NCBI GenBank assembly: GCA_030654395.1
Contig: JAURXM010000131.1
Coordinates: forward strand, 434,001 to 498,000
DNA length: 64,000 nucleotides
Source of the DNA: Aquabacterium sp.
GTDB lineage: Bacteria; Pseudomonadota; Gammaproteobacteria; Burkholderiales; Burkholderiaceae_C
Direction of reading: 5' to 3'
Shown: piece by piece, positions 28,849 to 38,082 of the stretch
Position numbering within the stretch: the first letter of the stretch is position 1
Layout of the letters: every line of letters starts with the position of its first letter
Translations under genes and position numbers: made by a program
Notes under the pieces: generated by a model
Seen by the model: only the letters and a program-made list of their open reading frames with translations
Databases searched by the model: none
What the model was told of the DNA's origin: nothing

Positions 28849-31149
28849 TTACGCCTGTAAACGTGCAACATGTGCTGGCACGTATTTGTGCCAAGGGGTC
28901 CCTGCCAGGAAATCGCGATCAGCGCTGTCGGTCAATTCGTTGGGCGGCACACCCTTGCGCACCACATTGCCCTGTGCATCGCGATAATCCAAGCCCTGCC
29001 CATTGGGCAGAGAGACATGCCCGCGCTGCATGGCCTCGGACAGCTCGACCGGTGCATCCAACGTGCCGCGCTTGGTACTAACCCGCACCATATCGCCAGC
29101 CAAGCAACCCAAGGCCTGCGCATCCTCTGGGTTGATGCGCAGGGTGCCAAACAGCCCTTTTTTATGCCAGCTGGCATCGCGCACCGCGGTGTTGCTGGTG
29201 TCACTGCGCCGCTCACCGGCCGCCAAGATAAATGGGTATGCAGGATCACGTGCGGGTACCCCCGAGGACAACTTATCCAACTCGGGCAACAACTCGGGAA
29301 TATGCAAATTGATGCGATGGCCCGGCAAACCCACCGCTAACCAACTGTCCTTGTAATCGATGTCGGCATAAACCACCCCTGATCGCCCAGCCAAGATGGC
29401 ATTGAACAAGCGCTCACCGGCGAACAAGCTGAAACCACCAAAGCCCGCCCGTTCGGCGGCCCGGCTGTTGCCTTGTACATACAACTGCGCGATCCCCCAC
29501 ACGGCGGCAGCCGAGGCCATGTGCTTTGGCAAGCGCTCACCCAAGGTGCGGTACAGCAACACAGCGGCGTACTTCATGGTCTTGGGCTTGCGCAATACCG
29601 CCATGAAAAAGGCCAAACCAAAAGCTGTGCGACCCAGCTTCAATGCCCTTCTAAGTGGGGCGTAGTCCTTCTCACCCAACTCACCCAATGCCTCGACCAG
29701 CCGTGCGTAGATCTCAGCCTCAGGCAAGGTGCCGGGCAGCGGATCAAACAAGGGTTGGCGCAAGTGGAACGCGTTGCGAGGGAACTCCAAGTTGAAGAAG
29801 GTCGCCTCGGCCTTCTCAAACTGACTGGATGCTGGCAGCACGTAGTCGGCCTCACGGGCGGTCTCTGTCATGGCGACATCGACCACGACGGACAACTCCA
29901 ACGCGCGCAATGCCTGGCGCATGCGCTTGCTGTCGGCCAGTGAGTGAACGGGGTTGCCACTTTGGATCAACATGGCGCGATAGCGCTTAGGGTGATCGGT
30001 CAAGATCTCCTCGGGGATCACATTACAGGGGATCAGGCCAATGATGATTTTGGCGTTGGCCACAGGGCTGCGCCGCTCGACACGCTTGGCCTGCTGACTG
30101 CCCACACTGGTCTCGCCTTTACTGGCTTTAGACAAGGACAACAAGGGCACGGGTGGATTGCTTGTGCCTTGGCGGCCGTAGTGGCCCGTCAACAACCAGA
30201 TCAAACGCTGCAGGTAACTGCCCAGCGTCGAGTGCAGGTTCATCTGCAGTCCCAAGTCCTCCATCACGGACACGCTGCTGGCTTGTGCAATACGGCGTGC
30301 GACTTCACGCAACAAGGCCTCATCGACCCCACACACCTCAGCGTACTGAGCCACAGGAATCAACTGCAGTTTGGGCGCGATCGCATCCAAACCGGTTGTG
30401 TGCTGAGTCACCCATGCTTTGTCAACGAGCCCCTCTTGCACGATGATGCCCACCAGTGCGGCCAAGCACCAGGCATCGGTACCGGGCTTGATGGCGAGGT
30501 GGTAGTCGGCCATGGCGGCTGTCTCGCTGCGACGCGGATCGATCACGATCATCGTGCGTTTGGGGTCTTTCTGGATGTCACGCAACACCACACGAGAGCG
30601 TGCGAACCCGTGCGATTGCCATGGGTTCTTGCCGATGAACAAGGCGACTTCGCAGTGCTCAAAATCACCGTGAACGCCCGTGCCCAGCATCTTGCCTTGC
30701 ACCCAGAACTCACCCGTTTTTTCTTGCGCCAAGGCGTTAGAGCGGTATTGGTTGCCGACCGCTTTCAAGAAACTGTCGGCGTAGCCTCCGCCCAAGTGGT
30801 TACCTTGCCCGCCTCCGCCGTAGTAGAGGATGCTTTCACCGCCATGGCGCGTTTGGATATCCTTGAACTTTTGCGCGATTTCACGGATGGCCGTGTCCCA
30901 GTCGATGGCCTCATAGCTGCCATCAGCCCGACGACGCATGGGAGAGGACAAACGATCGGCGCCATTTTGGTAGTAATCCATGCGCTGCGATTTCTCGCAA
31001 AGGTAACCGCGTGACACCGGATGGTCGTCATCACCTCGGATTTTGATGATGCGCCGACCGTCTTCACCACCGGTTTGCACCTCAATGCCGCAATTCAAGC
31101 TGCACAGGATGCAGGCGGTTTTTTTCCACTCAAGGTTGGGCGTCGTCAT
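28849..31149 (-). CDS. Molybdopterin-dependent oxidoreductase (formate dehydrogenase/BisC-like)
   Basis: A 766-residue Mo-bisPGD enzyme. An N-terminal [4Fe-4S] site is given by Cys13, Cys16, Cys20 and Cys51 (TACILCSLNCG; GYLCEKSQR). The molybdopterin domains include GGGGQGNHLGGGYADSF and ALFIGKNPW, and the C-terminal dinucleotide-binding domain has LRINPEDAQALG. No twin-arginine signal is seen, so it is probably cytosolic. It resembles the FdhF-like group often annotated as molybdopterin oxidoreductase without known substrate; no partner electron-transfer subunit is adjacent. The ATG at 31149 is preferred because GAGG lies just upstream. Confidence 0.9.
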   Translation of the reverse strand: MTTPNLEWKKTACILCSLNCGIEVQTGGEDGRRIIKIRGDDDHPVSRGYLCEKSQRMDYYQNGADRLSSPMRRRADGSYEAIDWDTAIREIAQKFKDIQTRHGGESILYYGGGGQGNHLGGGYADSFLKAVGNQYRSNALAQEKTGEFWVQGKMLGTGVHGDFEHCEVALFIGKNPWQSHGFARSRVVLRDIQKDPKRTMIVIDPRRSETAAMADYHLAIKPGTDAWCLAALVGIIVQEGLVDKAWVTQHTTGLDAIAPKLQLIPVAQYAEVCGVDEALLREVARRIAQASSVSVMEDLGLQMNLHSTLGSYLQRLIWLLTGHYGRQGTSNPPVPLLSLSKASKGETSVGSQQAKRVERRSPVANAKIIIGLIPCNVIPEEILTDHPKRYRAMLIQSGNPVHSLADSKRMRQALRALELSVVVDVAMTETAREADYVLPASSQFEKAEATFFNLEFPRNAFHLRQPLFDPLPGTLPEAEIYARLVEALGELGEKDYAPLRRALKLGRTAFGLAFFMAVLRKPKTMKYAAVLLYRTLGERLPKHMASAAAVWGIAQLYVQGNSRAAERAGFGGFSLFAGERLFNAILAGRSGVVYADIDYKDSWLAVGLPGHRINLHIPELLPELDKLSSGVPARDPAYPFILAAGERRSDTSNTAVRDASWHKKGLFGTLRINPEDAQALGCLAGDMVRVSTKRGTLDAPVELSEAMQRGHVSLPNGQGLDYRDAQGNVVRKGVPPNELTDSADRDFLAGTPWHKYVPAHVARLQA

Positions 31150-31176
31150 GGCTGACCTCATTTCAAATGAGCAACC

Positions 31177-31213
31177 ATTATAGGTTCCAAAACAGAACCG
31201 TAGAATAAAGTTC
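31177..31213 (-). promoter_or_regulatory. Promoter with phased GAAC/GTTC operator for the molybdoenzyme
   Basis: On the minus strand a perfect -10 TATAAT lies at 31182-31177. Just upstream is a 17-base perfect inverted repeat, GGTTC-N7-GAACC (31183-31199). A further GAAC half-site lies at 31210-31213. The -35 is poor (TTCTAC), as expected for an activator- or repressor-controlled promoter. Confidence 0.55.
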
Positions 31214-31234
31214 TATTGACACCCGGGCGGCGGG

Positions 31235-32251
31235 CTATTCCTCGCTGAGGTCTACCGCGTCCTCGGACTCGTCCTCACGCACCAGTCGATCCAAGTTGGC
31301 CTTCAAAACGCTCATATCTTGGATCGACGTTGACGCCGCCTGCATGGGCGCCAAACGCCAAGCTGGCGGCAACAAACTGGATGCATACAACTCGGAGAAG
31401 ACCCGGCCTGTGTGCTCCATATTGAGCCAAACATTCAAACCTAAGCCGCAGAGATACAAGGAAGTGACGCTCAACGCCAAGCCTCGCCGGTGTCCAGGCA
31501 AAATCAAGCTGAGGTGTGCCCATAACAAGGCACACAGCACCACAGCACCGACCGCATCTGCTGCATGCGACAAGATAGGCCACCCGACTACAAAAGCCAA
31601 CACAGGCAAGGCCACGCCCAACACCACCCAGATCACGCCATAGCGCAAGTCCAACAGCAAATGGTGCGTGAAATCGAGCCGACCTTGGAACAGTTTGCTG
31701 CCCAACGCCCACAAGGACGACCACACGCCAATGCCCGCAACCACAGCCAGCGTGGCCGTGAAATAGGTGTTCAGGGGCGAGCCCGGCTCACTGTCCAACC
31801 ACAATTCAGCCTGAATGCACAGCAAGGCCAGCATCACCCATAGCAGCATTTTTTGCCAGACTGGGGAGGCGTGGACGGCATGCGCCAGCGTCAAATGCCT
31901 AGCCAGAGGCAGCTCGGGCGCAATCGGATCACTGCCGCGGCGAACGCGCAAGCGCGTCGTGCCCACGCGCCAAGGTTGAGCGATACCCAAAGCATGACTC
32001 TGCCCTGATGACACATGCTGTGCACCGACCATCGCGCCATTGATGGTTTGACTGACGCGCAAATGCAGGACGCCATCGATGTCATCGAGCATGGCGTGAC
32101 TGGGTGCGATGTGCGGATCATCCAAGACAAGATCGCAGCCCAATGCGCGACCTACTGTAACGGGCCATGCATACACAGGCGTGCTCTGCAGCACGCGGTC
32201 ACCACTGTCCAATTGATCAATCAGCGCGATGGGTTTGCTGCCGGCGTCCAT
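31235..32251 (-). CDS. FHA-domain membrane protein
   Basis: A 338-residue protein. The N-terminal ~110 residues form an FHA phosphothreonine-binding domain: VTVGRALGCDLVLDDPHIAPSHAML and VSQTINGAMVGAQ carry the usual GR, SH and N positions. Five or six transmembrane helices lie in residues ~130-285, and the C-terminus is acidic (DESEDAVDLSEE). The first 31 bases overlap the end of the trypsin-like protease gene, so the two are translationally coupled. A signalling link between a periplasmic protease and a membrane FHA protein is possible, but no Ser/Thr kinase gene is in the window. Confidence 0.86.
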   Translation of the reverse strand: MDAGSKPIALIDQLDSGDRVLQSTPVYAWPVTVGRALGCDLVLDDPHIAPSHAMLDDIDGVLHLRVSQTINGAMVGAQHVSSGQSHALGIAQPWRVGTTRLRVRRGSDPIAPELPLARHLTLAHAVHASPVWQKMLLWVMLALLCIQAELWLDSEPGSPLNTYFTATLAVVAGIGVWSSLWALGSKLFQGRLDFTHHLLLDLRYGVIWVVLGVALPVLAFVVGWPILSHAADAVGAVVLCALLWAHLSLILPGHRRGLALSVTSLYLCGLGLNVWLNMEHTGRVFSELYASSLLPPAWRLAPMQAASTSIQDMSVLKANLDRLVREDESEDAVDLSEE

Positions 32252-33585
32252 CCGAATCCTTTGATATAAAAATCTGCCAACTTGAGGGCGTTATCAAAGG
32301 CCACCCCCCTCGCATCCAAACGTCCCTGCGCACCAGCCACATCGGCGTTGACGGAGGCAACCAACACACTCAAGTCGTACAAGCCTGGTAGTTTCTTGTA
32401 CGCACTGAGACACACAACCGCACGCATAGGCAAGCCTTGGTTCTCCACAAACCGCTCGCTGCATTGCGCTGCTGTTCGTTGACGACCACCACCAAACTGC
32501 TCGTTGCGAAAGCTGCGGGAATACTGCCTTGCAAAGCGCCACGTGCCCAATTTATGCCCGTCGTAGATCTCGTGTCGCACTGACAAATTGCCTGTACTCA
32601 AGCCACCACTGACGAACACCGACTGGTTCATATTGCAATCAGAACGCTCGAATTCCATACCCTTGGCATTGGGTTGCGAGCTGCTACCCCAGCAGCGCAT
32701 GAACGTTTCTTGTGGGACAGGGATGCGGTAGCGCAAATGCCCCGCAGAGCGCCAAGTCTGTGCCATGAAGCGCTTTGCCAAACTGTCTTGATGCGCCATC
32801 AACTGACGCGTCAACTCAGGGTAAGCAGGCTGTCTGATCGGTTGAGCCTTTTGCGCGAGGATCAAAAGATCCTGTGCAAACTCACCGGGCACCAAAAAAC
32901 TCACCTGCTGCCCATCAAGGCGCGTGGCCACGTTCACACCCATCAACTGACCTTGTGCGTCCAAGGCTGGCCCGCCACTCATGCCCGGGTTGAGCGAGCC
33001 GCTGAAAAAAACCGTTGGCAAAAAATTGCGCTCAACCAAGCCGTTGTAGGCGCCCTCCACCACAGCAAAGCCCACATCGAGCGGGTTGCCCAGCGAGTAA
33101 ATGCGCTCACCTTTTTCCAGCGCCATCTGGCGCGGTCTGAAGCTCAAACCCACAATGGCAGGGCTGGGCAACTCAACTGGTCGCACCACAGCCAAATCAT
33201 GTGCCACATCAAAGGCGAGCAGATCCAACGCGCCTTGGTGACCATCTACCCCTGCATACGTCAGTCGATAACGCTGAGGCTGCAAAGCAACTTGACTGAC
33301 CACGTGGTAGTTGGTGACGATCAAACCGCCCGTGCCCACAAAAAAGCCTGACCCCACCGATGACTGGCTACCCTGCCCTTTCAGCAGCGTGCGCACCTGC
33401 ACCAACTGATGCCTTGCTTGATCGTAGCGTTCCTGAGCAGACGATGACACCGGGACGGACGCGGGCGCTGAACTGGTTGCAGACGCTGCTGTGGGTGCTG
33501 CAGGGGCGGCCATGGCGTCTCGCCAAGTCGGCATCCCCAAACACAGTACCAAACAGCACACCAGAGCTTGTTTGAGTTGATTCAT
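32221..33585 (-). CDS. Trypsin-like (S1C/HtrA-type) periplasmic serine protease
   Basis: A 454-residue exported protease. The signal peptide (QLKQALVCCLVLCLGMPTWRDAMAA) is followed by an Ala/Ser-rich linker. The trypsin_2 domain has the catalytic triad His in VTNYHVV, Asp in VAHDLAVV and Ser in NPGMSGGPA. No PDZ domain is seen; the last ~200 residues are an unknown Cys-containing domain. I chose the ATG at 33585, since the longer frame runs into the arsA gene and adds no signal-like sequence. It overlaps the FHA gene and lies 53 bases downstream of arsA. Confidence 0.87.
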   Translation of the reverse strand: MNQLKQALVCCLVLCLGMPTWRDAMAAPAAPTAASATSSAPASVPVSSSAQERYDQARHQLVQVRTLLKGQGSQSSVGSGFFVGTGGLIVTNYHVVSQVALQPQRYRLTYAGVDGHQGALDLLAFDVAHDLAVVRPVELPSPAIVGLSFRPRQMALEKGERIYSLGNPLDVGFAVVEGAYNGLVERNFLPTVFFSGSLNPGMSGGPALDAQGQLMGVNVATRLDGQQVSFLVPGEFAQDLLILAQKAQPIRQPAYPELTRQLMAHQDSLAKRFMAQTWRSAGHLRYRIPVPQETFMRCWGSSSQPNAKGMEFERSDCNMNQSVFVSGGLSTGNLSVRHEIYDGHKLGTWRFARQYSRSFRNEQFGGGRQRTAAQCSERFVENQGLPMRAVVCLSAYKKLPGLYDLSVLVASVNADVAGAQGRLDARGVAFDNALKLADFYIKGFGWTPAANPSR

Positions 33586-33638
33586 CTTCTGACCATCGCG
33601 AAGCACACCCAACGTGCGCCTGTTCACACAATACGCAA

Positions 33639-35630
33639 TCATGAGGCCAGTAAGACAGACAGCGCAGCCAAACCAACGGGTGCTTGTGGCAACCACGGCA
33701 CAACATAGCGTCGCTGAGCCAACCCATCAGCCATGCGTGCCATCTGTCTCCGCTCACCATCTAGGCGCGCTTGCAACAAAGGATCCTGCGTGCCTGAGGC
33801 CAAGATGGATTTATTGATCACCCATGCATAGGGCTCGATCTTCGCGCGACGCAGATCATCTTGTAAGGCAGCGGCCTGCGATACAGGCGTCACCTCCGGC
33901 AAGGTGACCAAGATGATGCGGGTGTAGTTCGCATCCTGCAAACGCATCAAGGGCGTGACCACATGCACCGCAGCACGCGTCTCAAACTCACGCGTCATCT
34001 GTCGATGGTAGGCGCCTGCTGCATCCATCAAAAGCAAAGAGTGCCCAGTAGGCGCCGTGTCCAGCACAACGAAGGCGCTGCGTGCCTCGGCTACCGTGCG
34101 CGAAAAAGCATGGAAAACAGCCACCTCTTCGGTGCATGGCGACTGCAAATCCTCCAACAACAACGCGCGCTCTTGCTCGTCCAGTGCGGGCGAACGCGCT
34201 GCCATGATCTTGTCGATGTAGCGCTGTGTCTCAAGCTTGGGGTCAATGCGGCCCACTTGCAAACCGGGCAACTCACCGTCCAGTGTGTTAACCAAATGTG
34301 CAGCCGGATCGGTTGTGCTCAGGTGCACTGCATGACCACGCTTGACCAAACCCATGGCCACAGCCGCCGCGATCGTGGTCTTACCCACACCGCCCTTGCC
34401 CATCACCATGATCAAGCCGCGACCTGCAGCGGCCAACTCGTCGACCAGTTGATCAATATGACCAGCAGACAGCGATACATCGTCGGCTACGCAAGCATAG
34501 GGACGATGAACCAAGGGCGCATCGCTCAACAAGGCACGCAAGGCGGGCAAACCCACGGTGTCAAATGCACGCAAAGGCACCTCGCTTAGAGGCAAAGCCC
34601 GCAACGAGTCAGGCATGGCATGGAGGGCCTGCTGCCCCAAGGTCTCGATGGCACGCGCTACACCATCGTCAGCATCCGTGGCCTTGAACAAACCGTTGAT
34701 GATCAGTCGCTGGTTGCTCAAACCCAGCACCCTGAGTTCATCCGAGGTGCGGCCAGCCTCTGCCAATGCACCGCGATCAGCACGCGCAACCAGCAAAACC
34801 GTTGTGAGCGCCGGATCGCACAACGCTGCGAGCGCCGCATTAAAGCGCACCTCTTGCATCTTCAAGCCAGAATGCGGCCCCAAACAGGATGCCCCACGGT
34901 CGTTGTCTTTCAGGAAGCCACTCCATGCTTTGGGCAGGCTCAACAGGCGCAGCGTGTGCCCGGTCGGGGCGGTATCAAAAACGATGTGGTCGTACTCTGA
35001 CGCGTCACCTGCCAACAGGCTCGAAAATTCGTCGAACGATGCGATCTCCGTCGTACATGAGCCCGACAACTGCTCACGCACCGTGGCGCGCTCAGCCTCG
35101 GTGGTTTGTTCCGCCATTTGCGCCAGAACGCGCTGGCGGTAGGTCTCAGCCGCCACATCGGGGTCAATGTTGAGCACAGACAAACCCGGCGCACCTGGCA
35201 CGGACGTGGGGACATTGCGCAGCTCGATCCCCAGCATTTCATCGAGATTTGACGCTGAATCTGTGCTGACCAGCAGCACCTTTTTACCCGCGTCAGCCAG
35301 CGCCAATGCGGTGGCGGTAGACAACGAAGTCTTCCCAACACCGCCTTTACCCGTGAAAAACAGATGTTTAGTCGGATGACTCAGAAAACCCGTCGACTGG
35401 GGTCTGAGCCAAGTCTGCACTTGTTCATGAGAAGGCAAGCCTCCGCTGTGAACGATCTGGCCACCCAATATGACGGCAGGCGTGGCCTTGACACCCAGTC
35501 GTTTGATCTCGTTCGGATCCTCAATCTTGATGATCTCTACCGCGACCCCAGCGGCTCGTGCGACCCGCTCAATCATCTCAATGGTGACACGGCACTTGCT
35601 GCACCCTGTACCCAATACTTTGATCTCCAT
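33639..35630 (-). CDS. arsA: ArsA arsenite ATPase with fused N-terminal thioredoxin-fold domain
   Basis: A 663-residue fusion. Residues 1-78 form a Thioredoxin_3-type small redox domain with Cys10-Ser-Lys-Cys13 and cis-Pro (ATPAVI). Residues ~86-663 are a complete two-half ArsA: P-loops GKGGVGKT at 94-101 and 411-418, DTAPTGHT/S signatures in each half, and the three arsenite-binding cysteines of E. coli ArsA conserved as Cys192 (GSCTTE), Cys249 (ASCLGP) and Cys499 (SPCTEE). ArsA normally energises ArsB and is loaded by ArsD, but neither gene is in the window. AAGGGG precedes the start and the gene ends the ars operon. The fused domain may replace ArsD or act as a reductant; this is inference. 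Confidence 0.93.
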   Translation of the reverse strand: MEIKVLGTGCSKCRVTIEMIERVARAAGVAVEIIKIEDPNEIKRLGVKATPAVILGGQIVHSGGLPSHEQVQTWLRPQSTGFLSHPTKHLFFTGKGGVGKTSLSTATALALADAGKKVLLVSTDSASNLDEMLGIELRNVPTSVPGAPGLSVLNIDPDVAAETYRQRVLAQMAEQTTEAERATVREQLSGSCTTEIASFDEFSSLLAGDASEYDHIVFDTAPTGHTLRLLSLPKAWSGFLKDNDRGASCLGPHSGLKMQEVRFNAALAALCDPALTTVLLVARADRGALAEAGRTSDELRVLGLSNQRLIINGLFKATDADDGVARAIETLGQQALHAMPDSLRALPLSEVPLRAFDTVGLPALRALLSDAPLVHRPYACVADDVSLSAGHIDQLVDELAAAGRGLIMVMGKGGVGKTTIAAAVAMGLVKRGHAVHLSTTDPAAHLVNTLDGELPGLQVGRIDPKLETQRYIDKIMAARSPALDEQERALLLEDLQSPCTEEVAVFHAFSRTVAEARSAFVVLDTAPTGHSLLLMDAAGAYHRQMTREFETRAAVHVVTPLMRLQDANYTRIILVTLPEVTPVSQAAALQDDLRRAKIEPYAWVINKSILASGTQDPLLQARLDGERRQMARMADGLAQRRYVVPWLPQAPVGLAALSVLLAS

Positions 35631-35646
35631 GGTGATGCCCCTTTAT

Positions 35647-35658
35647 TTAGATATCTAA
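35647..35658. promoter_or_regulatory. Perfect 12-base palindrome before trx-arsA
   Basis: TTAGATATCTAA in the 31-base gap between the ATP-grasp gene and trx-arsA. It is AT-rich and perfectly palindromic, as expected of an ArsR/SmtB-type half-operator or an internal promoter site. This may allow separate control of the ATPase gene. Confidence 0.35.
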
Positions 35659-35661
35659 CAG

Positions 35662-36936
35662 CTAAGACAACACGACAACCGGCGCAAAACCACCACCTGG
35701 CGTACGAAAATTGGTCGTCTGACCCGTGTACATGCGCGCAGCCAATAGTTGCACCTGCCCTGCATAAGCGTAGGCGCGGATGTCGAACTTGAGATCACGC
35801 TGCGCACCATCCACCTCAATCAAGCGTGCACTGGGCGGCACCATCTCTTGTGCCACAAAACCACCTGATCTGATCTCATCCCAGACCCGACGGGTTAACT
35901 TGTCACCTCGATAAACCGCTTTGCCACCGTAGCCCGATTCGGGCTTAAAAAACCACTGCCGGCGTTGTGCCCAAAGCTCATCAGCCCGCTCGGGCGTGAC
36001 CAAAACGGCTTTCGGCACCACCTTACCAAGCAGCTCGCGGTCGGATGCACTCACCCCACAAGCAGATAGCCACGCCGTATCACTGAGTGCCACCAAATTG
36101 CGCTTGTCAGCATACAAAGCATGCGCACGTGGGTGCGGGGTCATCACCACGGCGCCAGCCTCATAGGCCTGGCGCAAGGCCTCATGGGCTGGCTCGACCA
36201 AATAGAAATCAGTGAGCCGGTTGTAGACCATGCTGACCACACGCCCCTCACTCACCAACTGGCCACCTTGCCATTGCAAAGACGCAGGATCCACAACCCT
36301 GACATCCAGCCCACGGTTCTGAAGCAACTGTCGGCACAGCTCGAACTCAGGTGCCAAGTACTGCGCAGCGGGAGCGTCATCCACAATCGCAATCAAACCC
36401 ATTGGCTCACCAGCACGCTGCGTTTGCCACTCTTTGACAAACATCGCCATGAAGGTGTCATCCAGCGTTGCCAAAGCAGGATCGGGCTTCAACGCCCAGT
36501 TCATGACCTCGCAACATGATTGCTGCGCCCTGGCCAGTGCCGCATTGAGCAAAGCCCCGCCTGCATTGGTATTGACTTCAATGAGCCTAGGACCTTGCGC
36601 AGTCAGATGAAAGTCATAGCCCATGAACACACCAAGCGGGCCAAACTCATGCCCGGCGATGCTGGGGGCTCGCGCCAAAGCCTGAGCCTTGTAAGCTGGC
36701 AAAGCCATGACACCCGTTAATGCCTCCACCGCGGAGATAATCTGATCAGCAACGGTCTGCGTCAGAAAGACCACGGTAGACGAGAACATGTGGGGGCGCG
36801 TCTGCGCAATGCCTTGCGCCATGCCTGCCAAGCTGGGGTCGATCTCCAACTGTTGCTGCAGCCTCGCTGCATTGAGTGTGCGGCAATGGCAACCCATATT
36901 GAGTGCCTCTGCCGTCGTCATGGGCTCGCCGCTCAT
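35662..36936 (-). CDS. Circularly permuted ATP-grasp enzyme in the ars operon
   Basis: A 424-residue protein with ATP-grasp motifs in permuted order. The Mg-binding Glu120-Val-Asn122 ([10 protein letters not shown]) lies in the N-terminal half, while the ATP-gripping Gly-rich loop KPESGYGGK is at 331-339, followed by VAQEMVPPS and DLKFDIR near 381. This order is typical of glutathionylspermidine-synthetase-like ligases, not of linear ATP-grasps. It also carries a Cys-x-Cys (16-18) and a Cys-Cys pair (141-142). Its ATG overlaps the arsH stop as ATGA, so it is an integral operon member. The likely reaction is ligation of a carboxylate to an amine or thiol, but the substrate is unknown. Confidence 0.82.
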   Translation of the reverse strand: MSGEPMTTAEALNMGCHCRTLNAARLQQQLEIDPSLAGMAQGIAQTRPHMFSSTVVFLTQTVADQIISAVEALTGVMALPAYKAQALARAPSIAGHEFGPLGVFMGYDFHLTAQGPRLIEVNTNAGGALLNAALARAQQSCCEVMNWALKPDPALATLDDTFMAMFVKEWQTQRAGEPMGLIAIVDDAPAAQYLAPEFELCRQLLQNRGLDVRVVDPASLQWQGGQLVSEGRVVSMVYNRLTDFYLVEPAHEALRQAYEAGAVVMTPHPRAHALYADKRNLVALSDTAWLSACGVSASDRELLGKVVPKAVLVTPERADELWAQRRQWFFKPESGYGGKAVYRGDKLTRRVWDEIRSGGFVAQEMVPPSARLIEVDGAQRDLKFDIRAYAYAGQVQLLAARMYTGQTTNFRTPGGGFAPVVVLS

Positions 36937-37682
36937 ATTGAAGCTTGATTCACACGCGCCATCAAGGCTTGCGCACTCTCTTTGCGCTCGCTATAACGGT
37001 CGACCAAATACGGCGCCACGTCACGCGTCAGCAATGTGAACTTGACAAGCTCTTCCAGCACGTCCACCACGCGATCATGGTAGCTCGATGGTTTCATGCG
37101 GTCGTGTTCGTCGAACTCCAAAAACGCCTTGGCCACGGACGACTGATTGGGAACAGTGAGCATGCGCATCCAGCGCCCCAGCACCCGCATCTGATTGACC
37201 GCATTGAACGATTGCGAACCACCGCTGACCTGCATGACCGCCAAAGTTTTACCTTGCGTCGGCCGAACAGCGCCACTGTTTAAAGGAATCCAGTCGATCT
37301 GCGCTTTCATGATGCCTGTCATCGCACCATGGCGCTCAGGCGAGCACCACACCATGCCTTCGGCCCACTGCGTCAACTCACGCAACTCGACCACCTTAGG
37401 GTGGGTTTCGGGTGCATCGTCAGGCAGGGGCAGCCCGCTTGGATTGAAAATCTTCACCTCGCCGCCCATGGCCTGCAACAGCCGCGCCGACTCTTCTACC
37501 AACAGCCTGCTGAACGAGCGCTGTCGCAGCGAGCCATAAAGCAGCAAAAAACGCGGCGCATGCGTTGATGCTTGTGTTGGACGCAGACTGGCCACGTCCG
37601 GCACCTCAAAGTGCGCGACCGTGACCTGCGGCAGATCTGCCAGTTGTGCGTCTTGCTTAGACAAGGCGACGCCCCTTCTCAT
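36933..37682 (-). CDS. arsH: ArsH NADPH-dependent FMN reductase
   Basis: A 249-residue flavodoxin-fold protein with the diagnostic ArsH sequence: [23 protein letters not shown] (FMN phosphate loop), [34 protein letters not shown] and [16 protein letters not shown]. Family members oxidise trivalent organoarsenicals to the less toxic pentavalent forms and also reduce quinones or azo dyes. The ATG at 37682 overlaps the end of arsC by 26 bases. A TTG at 37664, with AGAAGGGG seven bases upstream, is a realistic alternative start that would remove six residues. Its stop overlaps the ATP-grasp start. Confidence 0.95.
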   Translation of the reverse strand: MRRGVALSKQDAQLADLPQVTVAHFEVPDVASLRPTQASTHAPRFLLLYGSLRQRSFSRLLVEESARLLQAMGGEVKIFNPSGLPLPDDAPETHPKVVELRELTQWAEGMVWCSPERHGAMTGIMKAQIDWIPLNSGAVRPTQGKTLAVMQVSGGSQSFNAVNQMRVLGRWMRMLTVPNQSSVAKAFLEFDEHDRMKPSSYHDRVVDVLEELVKFTLLTRDVAPYLVDRYSERKESAQALMARVNQASI

Positions 37683-38082
37683 CAATCACCACCTCACCGT
37701 CCTCCTTGGAGAACGCGTTTTGCTGAGCTTGCGGCAGGATGTCCAGCACGAGCTCAGAAGGACGACACAGCCGCGTACCCATGGAGGTGACCACGATGGG
37801 ACGATTGATCAAAATGGGGTGCGCGACCATGAAGTCCAGCAACTCACCGTCCGTCCACTTGACATCATCCAGCTTGAGCCCGTCATAGACCTCGCCCTTG
37901 CTGCGCAAGACCTCTCGCACCGAGACACCACACGCCGCAACCAACTGAGCCAGCTGATCACGCGTGGGCGGTGTCTCCACGTAATGAATGACCTGCGGTT
38001 CGATACCCGCATTGCGGATCAAGGCCAGCGTGTTGCGAGACGTACCGCACTGGGGGTTGTGATAAATGGTGACCGTGCTCAT
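37657..38082 (-). CDS. arsC: Arsenate reductase, glutaredoxin-dependent type
   Basis: A 141-residue ArsC of the E. coli R773 type. The N-terminal [13 protein letters not shown] carries catalytic Cys12. The distal [20 protein letters not shown] holds the active-site arginines of the family. It reduces arsenate to arsenite with glutathione and glutaredoxin. The ATG overlaps the aquaporin stop as ATGA, and its end overlaps arsH. It is the second of two mechanistically different arsenate reductases in the same operon. Confidence 0.95.
   Translation of the reverse strand: MSTVTIYHNPQCGTSRNTLALIRNAGIEPQVIHYVETPPTRDQLAQLVAACGVSVREVLRSKGEVYDGLKLDDVKWTDGELLDFMVAHPILINRPIVVTSMGTRLCRPSELVLDILPQAQQNAFSKEDGEVVIDEKGRRLV

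Noticed and set aside
29944..31014. 356-codon plus-strand frame across the molybdoenzyme
   Set aside because: Antisense to a gene with clear Fe-S and molybdopterin motifs; no own ribosome site or family.
33586..33696. Longer start for the trypsin-like protease
   Set aside because: It overlaps arsA, lacks a ribosome site and places sequence before an already complete signal peptide.
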